This document shows positions 30,391-41,102 of a DNA stretch of 64,000 nt, piece after piece. The DNA comes from Eutreptiella sp. 'Long Island Sound 2002' (lineage: Eukaryota; Euglenozoa; Euglenophyceae; Eutreptiales; Eutreptiaceae). The DNA lies in NCBI GenBank assembly GCA_964036045.1, contig OZ038388.1, positions 5,427,131 to 5,491,130 on the forward strand, written 5' to 3'. The stretch's first letter is position 1. Each line of letters opens with the position of its first letter. The notes beneath the pieces are model-generated. The model ran no database searches. It was not told the DNA's origin and saw only the letters and a list, made by a program, of their open reading frames with translations. The position numbers and the translations under genes were made by a program.

Positions 30391-30637
30391 CACAAGTGAT
30401 GATGCCCGTCCATACGTGTTCATTTGTGGGAAGCTTTTCGAGGTGCCCGAGGCGTACCCAAAGGGCGCGGAGGGTCGGTTGGTGAACGACAAACGATTTA
30501 TTCGAGAGCTGGAAGAGTTGCTTGCGAAGGACATCCGTAACGCTTGTGCGCGGAACACAAATCCGCGTGCAAAGTTGAAGGCATCGGACACAAAGTCTGA
30601 TTTGATCTACAAGCTTGTGTTTGCCGACTTCTTGTAG
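30386..30637 (+). CDS. 83-residue ORF behind hairpin leader 3
   Basis: Starts at the leader's ATG. The sequence looks protein-like and charged (PYVFICGKLFEVPEAYP, FIRELEELLAKDIRNA, KSDLIYKLVFADFL) with probable helices, but no family is recognised. It bears no resemblance to the RNase H ORF that follows leader 1. It may be a third unit whose body was replaced or that captured a host exon. Confidence 0.45.
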   Translation: MATSDDARPYVFICGKLFEVPEAYPKGAEGRLVNDKRFIRELEELLAKDIRNACARNTNPRAKLKASDTKSDLIYKLVFADFL

Positions 30638-31170
30638 TTGGCCACACGCCATTATGGTTGCATGCAAAGAATGTAGTTGGCCGGAGGTGACCAGACTGAG
30701 GTGGTATCGCTGGCTTGAGCTTCGTAGCCGGTGGCGCTGATATAGTCATTTTGATACCGCTTGCCAAAGGCCGAAGGGCAAATTGCATTTTTTGTTTGCG
30801 GTCATAATGAGTGTGCTCCACGTTATTTCCGCCATCTGCCGGCCATGAGTATTAAAAACGACCCTTCACGCCACGGCTCCATTGCTTTACCCGTGCCGGA
30901 GGTACCCAAAATGTCTGTGGGGGCTATATGCTTCACCTCCTCCGGTAGCAATGGCGGTTGTTGGGTGGTTCTTGTGTCCCCCCCCCCCCTTTTTTTTGGA
31001 AAAAAGGTTTTTTTTCCCATTCGCGACTTACGCCAAAACACAAAAGTTTACGCCACTGACACCAAAAACAAATAAATTTCCGTCGAAAAAAAAAAACCGC
31101 GACTCACGCCAAAACAAAGAATAAAAAAGCGTCTTACCCTTATTTCCACAATCGAGCTACGCTTTCCTCC

Positions 31171-31251
31171 TTGGCATCAGGGGGGACAGTGGCTGTGCAC
31201 AGGCTGGGCGTCCTGGTGGGGTATCCTCCCCCCCCTTCCAATGCATCCCTA
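31171..31251 (+). repeat. CAGGG-ended MITE, right-end fragment
   Basis: ATCAGGGGGGACAGTGGCTG, a G/C-run, then CCTTCCAATGCATCC, matching the right half and right terminal repeat of the element at 34720-34935. Confidence 0.65.
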
Positions 31252-31376
31252 GACCAAGGTCTTGCCCAACAGTTGCGCGCCGGGCAACCACTCCCCAATT
31301 GCTTATGTGTATTGGATTGCTTCTCCTCACGCTAACAGTACCGCCACTTTGCGCATTTCTTGCACAGGGTGATACC

Positions 31377-31679
31377 ATGGCACATGGCAGCGGCACCATG
31401 GCCCCGCTGCCGTGGGAGATGTGGTATCACATCTTCTCTTTCATGGATTTGTCGCAACTCTGCATCTGCCAGCTGGCGTGCAAGGCATGGCGCGGGCGCT
31501 GCCAGGGTCATTGGGACCGCTTCCTCCCCCGCACCGTCCCATACTCGTTGATTCAGCCGTACCTCACGCCCCTTCGCCACGAGGCACAGGCCACCCTCTG
31601 CTTCCGCGGCCATTTGCGCTACAACACCGCACTCCCCAGGTGTGCTGGCGCGTGGACGTGGTGCGGCACCCCAAAGTGA
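31377..31679 (+). pseudogene. F-box protein fragment
   Basis: ATG at 31377, then APLPWEMWYHIFSFMDLSQL and LACKAWRGRC, a clear F-box (the Skp1-binding motif of SCF ubiquitin ligases). The ~100-codon frame ends at 31679. Near 31640 the better continuation shifts frame (VCWRVDVVRHPKVMTAV, ending at 31717), suggesting a small indel or unrecognised splice. A splice acceptor-like TTGCACAG lies 7 bases before the ATG. No LRR, kelch or other substrate domain follows within the window, so it is a fragment or first exon. Confidence 0.6.
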
Positions 31680-32597
31680 TGACCGCTGTGCGTGTTTGGC
31701 AATGGGATGGTATTTGAAGCGTCATGAGCTGGCACCAAATGTGTAGATCGTATTGTTGATGAGGTCGTGCAGGGTGGCCAAACGTGGTGTCCATGCGATG
31801 TGCTGCTTCACCTGAAGACCCACCTATGCGAGCAATTTGCATTTCTGCCCCGCTGTCACCATATTGTGCGTGCTTGCAGCCCGGGCTTAGCGCTTTTAGT
31901 TCTTTTCTTTTTAGTGCCTTCCTTACATACCCCAATCTGCTGGCGGAACGGTACGCTGCTGAGGCCCATTGCAGAGGCCAAGATGTGTTGAAGGCCAAGG
32001 CGCCAGAATCAGGCGGGCTGGCCTTGGCTGCTTGTGCTTTGGGAGCATTCATGGCATTAGCCATTTTGATGTGGGTGCCCGTCCATTTACGTCCGTTTTG
32101 CCTTTTGGGTGCGTCCGTTTGCGCCGGGTTTGCCTTTCTGGGTGTAGTTGTGCAGAAATGATTGCCGGGGATGTCTGGGATATTCAGTGACAGCGCCAGT
32201 GACAATAAACAGGGATAGCCCAAGGGTGCTGAATTTTTTATGCAGTGCAGGAGCAGAGCTAATGAGAAAATGGTTATTGGTTCAAACCATGCCCATTGCA
32301 ATTTTTCTGCACTACTTGTTTTTGACCACCGTTCCAGGCACGTACATTGGCGACCAAGGCCTCCCTGCATATTGCAGAAGTTGTGAGTGCATGTGGTGTG
32401 TTGTAAGCAATGACGTGTGTTTCCTCATTGCGTGCGTCCGTTTGCGTCCGTTTTGATTTTCGGGTGCGTCCGTAAGCGTCCGTTTAAACGGACGCTAATG
32501 CCATGTATGTTTGGGAGGTAGGACAGGGTTTGAGGGGGGGAGGGGGGGAGGTCGTTTGAGCCCCCTTTCCCCGGGGGGGGGGGGGGGGGGGGCTGTT

Positions 32598-32766
32598 GGG
32601 AAAGGGGCTCCTGTAACAGAATCTCGGAAAGTGACAGTCTGAGGACCAGCCCTGGCTCAGACATAGGGCAGCAAAACGGCCCGAACAAAAAAAAAGTTGA
32701 AAAAATTTCCCCCCTTGATAGATCCTCAAAATATTCAGCGCCTGGTGGCGATCTTTTTGAGGTAAG
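32598..32766 (+). repeat. dispersed repeat family B, copy 1
   Basis: GGGGCTCCTGTAACAGA through GACCAGCCCTGGCTCAGA, GCAAAACGGCCCGAAC and AAAAGTTGAAAAAAT to CCTCAAAATATTCAGCGCC and GGCGATCTTTTTGAGG. The last part is a partial palindrome (CCTCAAA...TTTGAGG). Related copies lie at 51797-51975 and 57395-57530. Confidence 0.7.
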
Positions 32767-33139
32767 GGGAGGGGGGTTCGTCAGCGGACAATGTCCTGGG
32801 GAAAATTTCCGCTTTTCAGTTTGGTGCCGAAATTTTTCGCACGAAGTTGTCCCCGGACAAACCCCCCCCCCCCCCCCCCGTATATGTGTTGGGGTACCCC
32901 GGACCTTCCCCCCCCCCTCCCTCCCGCCGCACCCTTCCACCGCCTGCGGGCCCGTCTGGGGCATGGAGATGAAGCGGATCAGTGTACTCATCAAATATCG
33001 CTGGAACTGCTGCATATGTCCACCAGGACGTGCTGGTGTGGAGCGCTTTGTGACCGGCCTGCGGCCGTCTGGGGCCCGGCACGGGAGCCCCCCGACCGAA
33101 CCCCCCCCCCCCCTTTTCGTTGAGGCTCCGTGACCACAG

Positions 33140-33339
33140 GCCTGCCTGCGATCGCTCGCGGCAGGTTCCGCTCGGGGGTGCTGAATCTGGCGCCTCCTGC
33201 GATCCACGTGGCGCTGGCAGACCAGATGATCTTCGCGGTGGACGACGGCCAGACGGGCGTCGTGGCGTACGGCGTGAACATGCCGGAGATGGGGGTGAAG
33301 GGCGTGGCCCCCATCGGCGTCCTGCAGACCAAGGGCCCG
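33140..33339 (+). CDS. host-gene exon A (predicted)
   Basis: Acceptor-like CCACAG at 33134-33139 and donor GTGTGT at 33340. The frame reads FRSGVLNLAPPAIHVAL, ADQMIFAVDDGQTGVVAYGV, MPEMGVKGVAPIGVLQTKG, and ends in phase 0. Composition is GC-rich and protein-like, unlike the flanking repeats. Hydrophobic/turn alternation would suit beta-propeller or similar strands, but no family is identified. The next exon-like block on + (34496) starts in phase 0. Confidence 0.45.
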
Positions 33340-33833
33340 GTGTGTCGCGCGTGCCCCACGTGCAACGCGCGCGCGCCGTGCCTCGGTGGCGGGGCATGCG
33401 GTTCCGAGGGTCATCGCGAGGGTCATCATGGTGCCCAGAGCACTGTGTTCAGGGGCTGGAGTGTTGACCCGGCGACACCCCCCCCCCCGCCCCTGTGGAG
33501 GGGCTCAGACTGTAGTGCAGCGTGATCCGCCACCAACGCCCCGAAGTAGGATCACCTTGTCTCTTGCCCAAGCCCCGGGAGGGTAGGGAGCAGCACCACG
33601 GGCCAAGGGCACATTGACTGGACGGTCGCACACGACCGGAACTGAGAAGGCGATGAAGGCCGTGTGAAGGCAGGCCTTCCTGGAGCCAAGTGGCGGGTCC
33701 ACACCGGATCTTTGGAGGCCCCTGTGGAGCCCCCCCCCCCCCCCCCATTGCCGCATGGCACAAAGCACTCCACAGAGTAGAGACGAACAACGTGTACACA
33801 CTATTCTGATGTACTGGCCAGACTTGCCACCAG

Positions 33834-33955
33834 CACCTGCCGGCTCAGACATGATCAAATGGAGGAGGGTCCTACTGAGCCCCACGCTGGACGCGGCACG
33901 TTCCTTCTGAATTCTGGTGGTGCGGGGGGGCGGGTATTACTGAGTGGGTGGCCTG
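33834..33955 (+). repeat. dispersed repeat family C
   Basis: CTGCCGGCTCAGACATGATC, GGGTCCTACTGAGCC, ACGCTGGACGCGGCACGTTC, CTTCTGAATTCTGGTGGTGC and the GGGCGGGTATTACTGAGTGG end. Copies occur at about 38645-38762 and 53127-53229. Confidence 0.75.
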
Positions 33956-33960
33956 TGATA

Positions 33961-34115
33961 TGGGCTCTGCGAACGCGGAAACGACACCAGCAGGAGCACC
34001 GGCCGCAGCGGCCGACAGAACGCAGCGACCCGACGCAACATGCGAAGGGGAGAACGGGTGACTGTCCAGGGCCCCGTAGCGAAACAGCAATCAGACGGAA
34101 TGTCACACGGGGGGG
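33961..34115 (+). repeat. dispersed repeat family D, copy 1
   Basis: GCGAACGCGGAAACGACACC through CGGCCGACAGAACGCAGC and GTCCAGGGCCCCGTA to GACGGAATGTCACACGG. Nearly identical to 61322-61472. It ends in a G-run in both places. Confidence 0.8.
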
Positions 34116-34495
34116 GGGCACTCGCCCCGAAAGCCCACGGAGTTGTGGTGGAGAAGTCAGGTTTGGGTCTTCGCGCGTGATCAAGCGCGGGGTTGTTCAC
34201 GGGTCATTCGGGGACCGGGGGTTGGGGGGACCGTCGCGTGTTCAGGGGGGACTGTCCGTGAGAGCGACGGGTCAGAGGTTTTGGGCTCCGTCGGCTCTGC
34301 AACTTTCCGACGTCGACCGTCTGCAGCCGAGGGATTTGGAGTGTTTTGGGTCCGCAGCGTCGGATTTGGTGCCCGCGGCCTGTGCGCAGAGGCTCACGAC
34401 CGGTGCCCCCACGTTCTGCTTCGCTGGTGCAGCCGTCGCCCGCACTTCCCGGGGCCGCTCCGGCGATGCCTTCCCCCCGCGTGCGCTCTTTGCAG

Positions 34496-34642
34496 GTGAC
34501 GGTGGTTGCTGCCGATGACACGGTCGTCGCCTGCGCCACGGAGGACCGGGTGGTGCACGCGTGGGCCCTACGCGACTTCCGGTCCGTGTTCCACACAAAG
34601 ATCCCGGTGGAAGGGACGGTGTATCAGATCGTGCTGGGGAAG
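34496..34642 (+). CDS. host-gene exon B (predicted)
   Basis: Acceptor CTCTTTGCAG (34486-34495). 49 codons in phase 0: VTVVAADDTVVACATEDRVV, HAWALRDFRSVFHTKIPVEG, TVYQIVLGK; donor AAG|GTCTCC (weak). The DxxVxxxxDxxVHxW pattern resembles a WD40/beta-propeller blade. Same strand and phase as exons A and C. Confidence 0.45.
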
Positions 34643-34719
34643 GTCTCCTGCCGACGCCTCTCGCGGTCATTTGTGTGTCCTGCCCACTCGCTGCCAACAG
34701 AACTCCCCCCCCCCCCCCC

Positions 34720-34935
34720 CAGGGATGCATGAGAAGGGAAGGGACCTCAGAGGCGGCCCCAGAGGCGGTTAGGCAGGCGGTTGGAGGAGGTTGCTGAAGC
34801 GGTTGGGGGCGGTTACTGTCGGTTACAAATGCCGTTGAGGCGGGCACTTGGTGTCAGGGGGACAGTGGCTGGGCATAGGCTGGGCGCCCTGGAGGAGGGG
34901 CGGGGGGGTACGCCCCCCCCCTTTCCAATGCATCC
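34720..34935 (+). mobile_element. CAGGG-ended MITE, copy a
   Basis: 216 bases with terminal inverted repeats: CAGGGATGCATGAGAAGGG at the left and CTTTCCAATGCATCC at the right. Inside are six degenerate GGCGGTT units (GAGGCGGTTAGGCAGGCGGT and following). No coding capacity. Ends of the form CAGGG...CCCTG are usual in hAT-type elements, and an hAT transposase relic lies at 57.9 kb. C-runs flank both sides, so a target duplication cannot be read. Confidence 0.75.
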
Positions 34936-34983
34936 CCCCCCCCCCCCCGGAAGCAAGACAAAACAATGTACTGTGAGTCGTGA

Positions 34984-35043
34984 CTATGACCATATGCCTG
35001 TGTCACGGGGGCGTGTGTGAGCCCGGTATCCGTTGCTCATGGC
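34984..35043 (+). promoter_or_regulatory. conserved hairpin leader, copy 4
   Basis: Stem CATATGCC (34991-34998) with GGCGTGTG (35010-35017). All eight positions pair, although four bases differ from copy 3. ATG at 35039 opens only ten codons (MAPREVLGWP). It lies 40-100 bases after a MITE and away from the tandem units. Confidence 0.65.
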
Positions 35044-35242
35044 CCCCAGGGAGGTATTAGGATGGCCGTAGACTGCAGGAGGAGGGGATGTTGTAGACCT
35101 CGCCCGGCTGCAACAATCCACAGGACACGCAGGGCACAGATCCGCCAACCGGGTCCGCAAACGCTGGGGTGACAGAAATGATGGACACTGGGAAGCCCAC
35201 GGGCGGGGCAGAGGCAGTCGGGCTTTCAACCGCGGGGGGGGG

Positions 35243-35600
35243 GGGGGGCACAATAGAGCCCCCCAAAACTTTGGGGGGGTCTGGGAAAAGGGCTCAATTG
35301 ACAGGACCATGAATCAGTTATTATGAGCTCTGGCGCCGAAGGCGCCGAATATTTTTTTGAGCATTAAAAATGGTCAAATTTTTTTTACCAAATATATGGC
35401 AAATGATGACTTTTCTGAACCCCCTCGACGCGCTGATTCCAACAATCCCATTTTCATTTTTTGCTGATTTTTGGGTCTGGGTCACCTCCGAGGCCCGGGG
35501 GTCAGTCTCAGAAGGATTTGGGGGGTCCTGTCAATTGAGCCCTTTTGGGGGGGGGGGGGGTCCAGCCAGGGGGCTCTATCGACCCCCCCACCCTCCCATT
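35243..35600 (+). repeat. dispersed repeat family E, copy 1
   Basis: CAATAGAGCCCCCC, a G-run region, TTATTATGAGCTCTGGCGCC, ACCAAATATATGGCAAATGA, CCCCCTCGACGCGCTGATTC, GGGTCTGGGTCACCTCCGAG, and the end AGGGGGCTCTATCGAC, which is the inverse of the start. Copy 2 is at 40465-40790. The inverted ends suggest a non-autonomous DNA element. Confidence 0.75.
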
Positions 35601-36942
35601 GAAATCCCGCCTGCCTCACTCTCCCAATGTGTCTTTCGGTATCAGACACAGCTCGTCCCTCACTGTGTGCCAGGTCCGCTATCACGGGCATTTATGGGGG
35701 CATCGTAGAGCTGGACCTTGATCCTGAGAAGTCGTCCCTTCACCGAGCGTGGCGGCACGCATTTGTTTTTGGGGGGGATGACCAAGAAGTAGTGGGTGTT
35801 GTTGGTGGTGGTGATGGCCTGGCACAGGGGATCTTGGGCGTCATTTCTGTCACCCAAGTTTTGTACTTTGGGGGGCAGGGCAGACAACGATGAGCTGGCG
35901 TAGCCTATTCACTGTATGGCCCTCGAGCCGCTACGACCGTCGTGTGCCCAAATGGCGTGCGCCAAGCGATGGGGAGAGAAACGGGGTGGGTCCGAGCACC
36001 GCAATCGCCACGGACAATGCTCCAGGGAATGCACAGCTTGCTGCCATTGGGGGAGAATGGGGCGCACCTAGCGCGGTGCAACTATTTGGGCGTCTAGCCG
36101 TACTAGAGACCCATACTTTGTGATACTAGGGGCATCATTGGTGTTTGAGAGTAGGTTTTGATGCTTCTTCCACACTGGGGGGGAGTATCAGCGCATCGGG
36201 CGCGCACCGGGCATCTGTTTTAGACCATTCCCCAGCCGTGCCTGTTTTTGCCCCCCTCCCCCCAGGGACTTGCTTTAATTTTCATTCCGGCAGGGGGGGG
36301 TGCAAGCAGGTCTCAAAGTGCTCTACACATGCACGTCGTGGTATGCATATGCAGCAATGTCCGGCAGTTCCACAAGATCATTGGTATGATACACGTGTGC
36401 TACCATACAATTGTCTGCACCTGATGGCCTTTGTTTTGTCAACACCATAGTGTATGTATGCTACAAGACAGGAAAAGGCACTCTAATGCAATCATCTTTC
36501 ACCCGAGTCACCTTGCGTGTGCTGCACCCCTTGGCCAAGTAACCTGGACTAAGACTGTGTGCTTCAGGGGAGGAGTGTTGGGGGTGGGGGTACCTCGGTG
36601 GGTACCAATGCGGCCTACGTGCTGCAAAGCAAATTGGCCGTGTGTGAGGGGGCCGGAGGCCCAGCCTGTGCTTGACAGGGGGGGGGGCCTCCCCCCTGGA
36701 CCCCCTTCCCCCTCCCCTGGACCCCCTCCCCCCCCCTCCCCCTCAGCTCAAGTGCACCCGAAAAATTGGGTTTTGGGAACATTTTTAGTCATGGGAAAAA
36801 AATTTTCGGCGCCTTTGGCGCATGCCATACACTGTGTACATATTGCTCCATGTGTGCTCCATATACTCTGTTTTCCATACTACCATGCCCCAACACTCAT
36901 TGTCAGTGTATTTCAGCTCCCTAGTCCCACCGTTGCCATGCG

Positions 36943-37187
36943 CAAAACCTGAAGACGTAATTGACGTGCTGCTCTATTTTAGGCTTAAAGATAGGATCAC
37001 CGGTCATAAAAGACAAAAAGCCGAGGTACCCTCTGATCCGGAGTTAGTGGATGATGAGGCAGTGTCCGATAATTTGTCTGATGTCTCCCATTCAGGCAGT
37101 GACTCAGGTTCGCCATCATCATCAGGTTCCTGTTCCAGTTCCACTACCGATGGAGGCTCCAGTTCAGGCGGGTCTAATTCTGACTGA
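36943..37187 (+). CDS. possible C-terminal exon, acidic Ser-rich
   Basis: The frame reads KPEDVIDVLLYFRLKDRITG, HKRQKAEVPSDPELVDDEAV, then an Asp/Ser/Gly-rich tail to a TGA at 37187. It is more protein-like than its surroundings and could be the end of a host gene or of a mobile-element ORF. No domain recognised and the 5' limit is uncertain. Confidence 0.3.
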
Positions 37188-38334
37188 CAAGAAAGATCAC
37201 TGTCATTTGGCATGAGATAGTGAATGTCCCGCTTTGTTGTAGTTGTTGTGTATTGGTGAGATGTGGGAACCCTGAATTGACATTCAATGATGAAATTCCT
37301 TTGTTCACGGCCGACAACATGACATTTCCATGTGCTGAGTTGTTCATTCTCCAATCATTTTTCTGTTCCCTGTGGATTGGGTGTGTTCCTGCACGGGGGG
37401 GGGACCCCTCCCCCCTGGACCCCCTCCCCCCCCGCTCAAGCAAGTCCCTGCCCCCCCCCCCCCCCCCCTCACCAAACTATCTGCCCCCAACAACTCAGGG
37501 GTGATGTAGCCCCTTCTGAATTTGTCCCCTTTTATTGTGCAGTCTACTTGGGGGACTTCCCTAGGTGAGGACAAACCTGGGACTAGAGCCAGGATACTTA
37601 ATACAAAGGTAGCGCGCGTGGGGCGCGCCGGCAACCATCCCCCCTGGGGATATGGCATTTTTGGATTTTCACCCAGTTTCACCCATTTCCACCCTTTTTC
37701 ACACTGTCTTGCTCATTCCCACCACATCAATTCTTTTCTGGGTTGATTTCTTCCCACCATGGAGACCTCGACACGGCAGGGGTTCGATGGCACACACTGG
37801 TCTAGAAGTAGCGCGCAGTGCGCGCGCAATGCAAGGACGCCCCCAATGGTTCACATGCCAGGGAAGACCTCGTCCGTGCGGGAAGGTTGGCCTTCTGAAC
37901 CTCGTGGACAGCACCCGCTGACATGCAGGCGAAGACTGCCGCTGCTGAATGCCACAAAAAGCCTCTGTGATGTTTTGTTTATTTTGAATCCCTCCACAAA
38001 TGACATGGCCACGGTACGGCACACGGGTCGTTGTTGGGGGGTGCTATTGACGTTAGGAATAGTGCCCGAAACGCTCGACTGTTCGCAGTCTAGAAAATTC
38101 CTCCAAAATCCCTCCGGTCGCGCAACCGGGCCACCCGAGCATTCCGGGCCCTCAGTTCCGTTTTAGGGTAGAAAAGGACGGAGTTCCAACGTTTTTCTAG
38201 GCCTAGAAAAGTCGAACTTCGTTCTACAATAAAATCCTTCACCCGCCACCACCCGGACCAAACGCCCTCCCAGAAGGACCAGCGGCACGCAGCTGCACGG
38301 CCGTCCCTCCAACTCCCGTGCGCACTTCCTTCAG

Positions 38335-38562
38335 GGCAGCAACCTGCTCGCCGTCCTCCTGATCCATCCGGGGCAGGGGCCGCACGTGGCCCTGTTGGAC
38401 TACAGCACCGGCAGCCTCCTGCTGCTCGTGGCGCTGCGGGACGACGTGCTGAACTTGTACCTGCCGGTGGTGCCCTCCGTCGAGTACCCGTCCCCCGTGT
38501 GGGTGCTGCTGCAGATGTCGCAGTCCCTCGTCTGGTGGCAGCTCCGCACGGCCCCTCAAGAG
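38335..38562 (+). CDS. host-gene exon C (predicted)
   Basis: Acceptor CTTCCTTCAG ending at 38334, donor GAG|GTACGC at 38563; 76 codons, phase 0 at both ends. It reads GSNLLAVLLIHPGQGPHVAL, LDYSTGSLLLLVALRDDVLN, LYLPVVPSVEYPSPVWVLLQ, MSQSLVWWQLRTAPQE. Clear coding composition with good splice sites. Repeated strand-turn pattern, protein family not identified. Confidence 0.6.
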
Positions 38563-38644
38563 GTACGCCTCCGTGTCTCTGCCCCTTCCTGCAGCACCCG
38601 GACACGATGCCCAGCAACAGGCAGCAACCAGACTTGCAACCAGC

Positions 38645-38762
38645 GTCTGCCGGCTCGGACATGATCCGATGGAGCAGGGTCCTACCGAGCCACACGCTGG
38701 ATGCGGCACGTTCCTTCTGAGTTCCGGTGGTGCGGGGGGCAGGTACTACTGAGTGGCCTTTC
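38645..38762 (+). repeat. dispersed repeat family C, copy 2
   Basis: Matches 33834-33955 from CTGCCGGCTCGGACATGATC to GGTACTACTGAGTGG. Confidence 0.75.
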
Positions 38763-40044
38763 ATACGGGCCCAACTCCTACTGAGAACCAGTTTCCCTGC
38801 CAGACGCTGGTGGCATATCTGGCAGCAACAGCAACAACACCGAAATGACAGTCAGCAACACCGACCCATAGCTGATTGTTAATGTTGCCCCCAACCCCCG
38901 GCCATGTACAAGTGCCGAGTGCTCCCACGGATCGTATGGCCAAATGGGGCCAGTCACAGAGCAAGTACGATCACGAGCGGCAGCACAGGCACGCAGCATG
39001 AGGCACCGCATGACCACCACGCCCACCAACCCATGACCAGATGCAGGAGAGGACACGTCTGTTCGTTGTTGCACATTGTTGACGTGTGTTCTTTGTTGGC
39101 AAAGTGTTGACAGCTTGTTATTGCTCTTTGGTACTGCTCGTTGCCTATGAGTTGCACTTTCTGTTTGCCAATGTTTCCGTGGGAGTATTCATCTCTGTTC
39201 TGTGGGCCGTTGTTCTTGCTCACGAGCCATTGCGCAAGGGGCGGCAACGCAAAGCAACAGAGGACAGAATGAAGTGCGTGTGGGGGGGGGGGGGGGGGTG
39301 GCTTGAATGGAGGAATGGAATTGGAGGTTGGGTGGGGCGGTAGCCATGGCCTGGGTGCACGGGTAGGGGCTTGCATGGGGCAATGGGGGACACCAGGTGT
39401 GGCTCGGATGAAGTCGTGGGCGAGTGATCTGGGACCTTGGCCTCGCGCCCTTCGACGTGCGAAGTGCTCAGGGATCTTTGGGGCAGGGCAGCAATGCAGA
39501 GTGCACTGGGACCAGCGCATGGTACCATGGGTGCAGGAGAGGGGGAGAGTAGGGGCGAGCGCAGTGGGATAAGCGAGAGGGAGAAAGTGACACCCCAGCA
39601 GTGACGCTCAAAGTTTATCTGCGAATTCGAAAGTGCCCAAAAGAGCCGTCAACTTTTTTTTTGGGAGCCCCCCGACCCTCGACCCCCTCCAAACTCCCTG
39701 CTGACGCCGGGGCTGTCGCGGGGCAACACTGCGACCCCCCCCCCCCCCCTCTCCCGGGGCCAGTTATGGCTGGTTTACCCGGGGTGCGTTATTGAAGGGG
39801 GTTGCCAATGGATGCCCAGAGGTGCAGGACGTGCCAGCAGGACCAGGGCAGCGGGGGGATGCAGGGATGAGGGTGGGGGGGCTGGGAAGGGCGGGGCTTG
39901 AGCCATACAAACGGCACCCCCCCGGCCCTGACCGCTGCGGCGCAGCACTGCGCTTCGTGATGGCCCTACCTGCAAAGCCCGTTTAGTGCTGCGGTGCCCA
40001 GGCCCCAGGGATGCGGCTTGAGGGGAAACGGGCTGAAAACGGGC

Positions 40045-40262
40045 ACGAGTGGTTGCAACGGCGGTTACTGGCGGTTTGAACAGCGGTTGGGAGGCAATGT
40101 CTGGCCAGGGCTGTCTTTAAGAACCCCAATTTTGTTTTGTTAAGGACAGCCCCCAAGTACCACCAGGCGCCTACCGCCAACCGCCACCAACCACTAACTG
40201 CCAACCGCCATCCGCCGCCAACCGGCACCAACTGCCAACCGCCAGCCGCCGATCGCCGAGCA
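40045..40262. repeat. foldback-like repeat with GCGGTT / AACCGCC arms
   Basis: GGGCTGTCTTTAA (40108-40120) and TTAAGGACAGCCC (40140-40152) form an inverted repeat with one mismatch. Outside it the left side carries GCGGTT units (40052-40090) and the right side many CCAACCGCC units (40170-40255), again inverse. The same GCGGTT unit fills the interior of the CAGGG-ended MITEs. Confidence 0.6.
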
Positions 40263-40464
40263 TTGTTCAATCCTGTTTCTGTGGTTTTTGTGTCTTGTCC
40301 ACGTCTTGCCACGAAGCAGAGAGCATCCCCATCACCGTTCGTTTCTGTTGGCGTTACGAACCCTTTTTTTCTTTTCGTCAAGGGCAACCCTGTGTGTGTG
40401 GTACAAACCGCTTGGAGAGCCATCGGGGGCGAACAGAAGCGACTCGGGGTGGCGAGGGGGGGGT

Positions 40465-40790
40465 CAATAGAGCCCCCAAAATCGGGGGGGGGGGGGGGGG
40501 GGGCTATTATGAGCTCTGGTGTCGAAGACGCGAATATTTTTTTGATCATTGAAATTGTCAATTTTTTTCACCAAATATATGGCAAATGATGGCCTTTTTG
40601 AACCCCCTCGACGCGCTGATTCCAAAAATCCCATTTTCATTTTTTGCCGATTTTTGGGTCTGGGTCACCTCCGAGGCCTGGGGGTCAGTCCCAGTAGGAT
40701 TTGGGGGGTCCCAACAATTGAGCCCCTTTTGGGGGGGAGGGGTCTAGACAGGGGGCTGTATCGACAGCCCCCCCCATTGAAAGCCCATCC
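40465..40790 (+). repeat. dispersed repeat family E, copy 2
   Basis: Matches 35243-35600, including ACCAAATATATGGCAAATGA and CCCCCTCGACGCGCTGATTC, and the inverted ends CAATAGAGCCCCC and GGGGGCTGTATCGAC. Confidence 0.75.
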
Positions 40791-40898
40791 ACCCCTGGCA
40801 TCTCTCGCGCCAAAGAGGGAGGGGGGTCACCTCCCCCCAAGTGGAGCGAACCCCTCACCCCCCGTGTCCAGTCCTGCACGTTCCCCTCTCCTCCCCAG

Positions 40899-41102
40899 AG
40901 CACTGAGAAGGCGGTGCGGGAGCAGACGGAGCTGCAGCACGGGCGAGTGGAGTACATCCGCCCGGGCGTCTCGTTCCTGCAGCAGGACTGGCTGCGGCAG
41001 CCGGCCGTGGCCGCGTCGCTGGCCTCGGCCGGGTCGCAGGCAGAGCCCATTTACGTGGTCGTCGTGCCCCCCAATCAGATGTTGATGTGGTGGCACTCTG
41101 CC
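40899..41102 (+). CDS. host-gene exon D (predicted)
   Basis: Acceptor CTCCTCCCCAG ending at 40898; 68 codons in phase 0: STEKAVREQTELQHGRVEYI, RPGVSFLQQDWLRQPAVAAS, LASAGSQAEPIYVVVVPPNQ, MLMWWHSA. The donor is either GTGAAC at 41103 or GTGCCT at 41112, both in phase 0. Good coding composition; no family identified. Confidence 0.55.

Noticed and set aside
24760-35310. Minus-strand peptide HEATDTGLAYAPVS repeated near each leader
   Set aside because: It is the antisense of the conserved leader. Compensatory stem changes and the + strand ATG explain the conservation better than a minus-strand protein.
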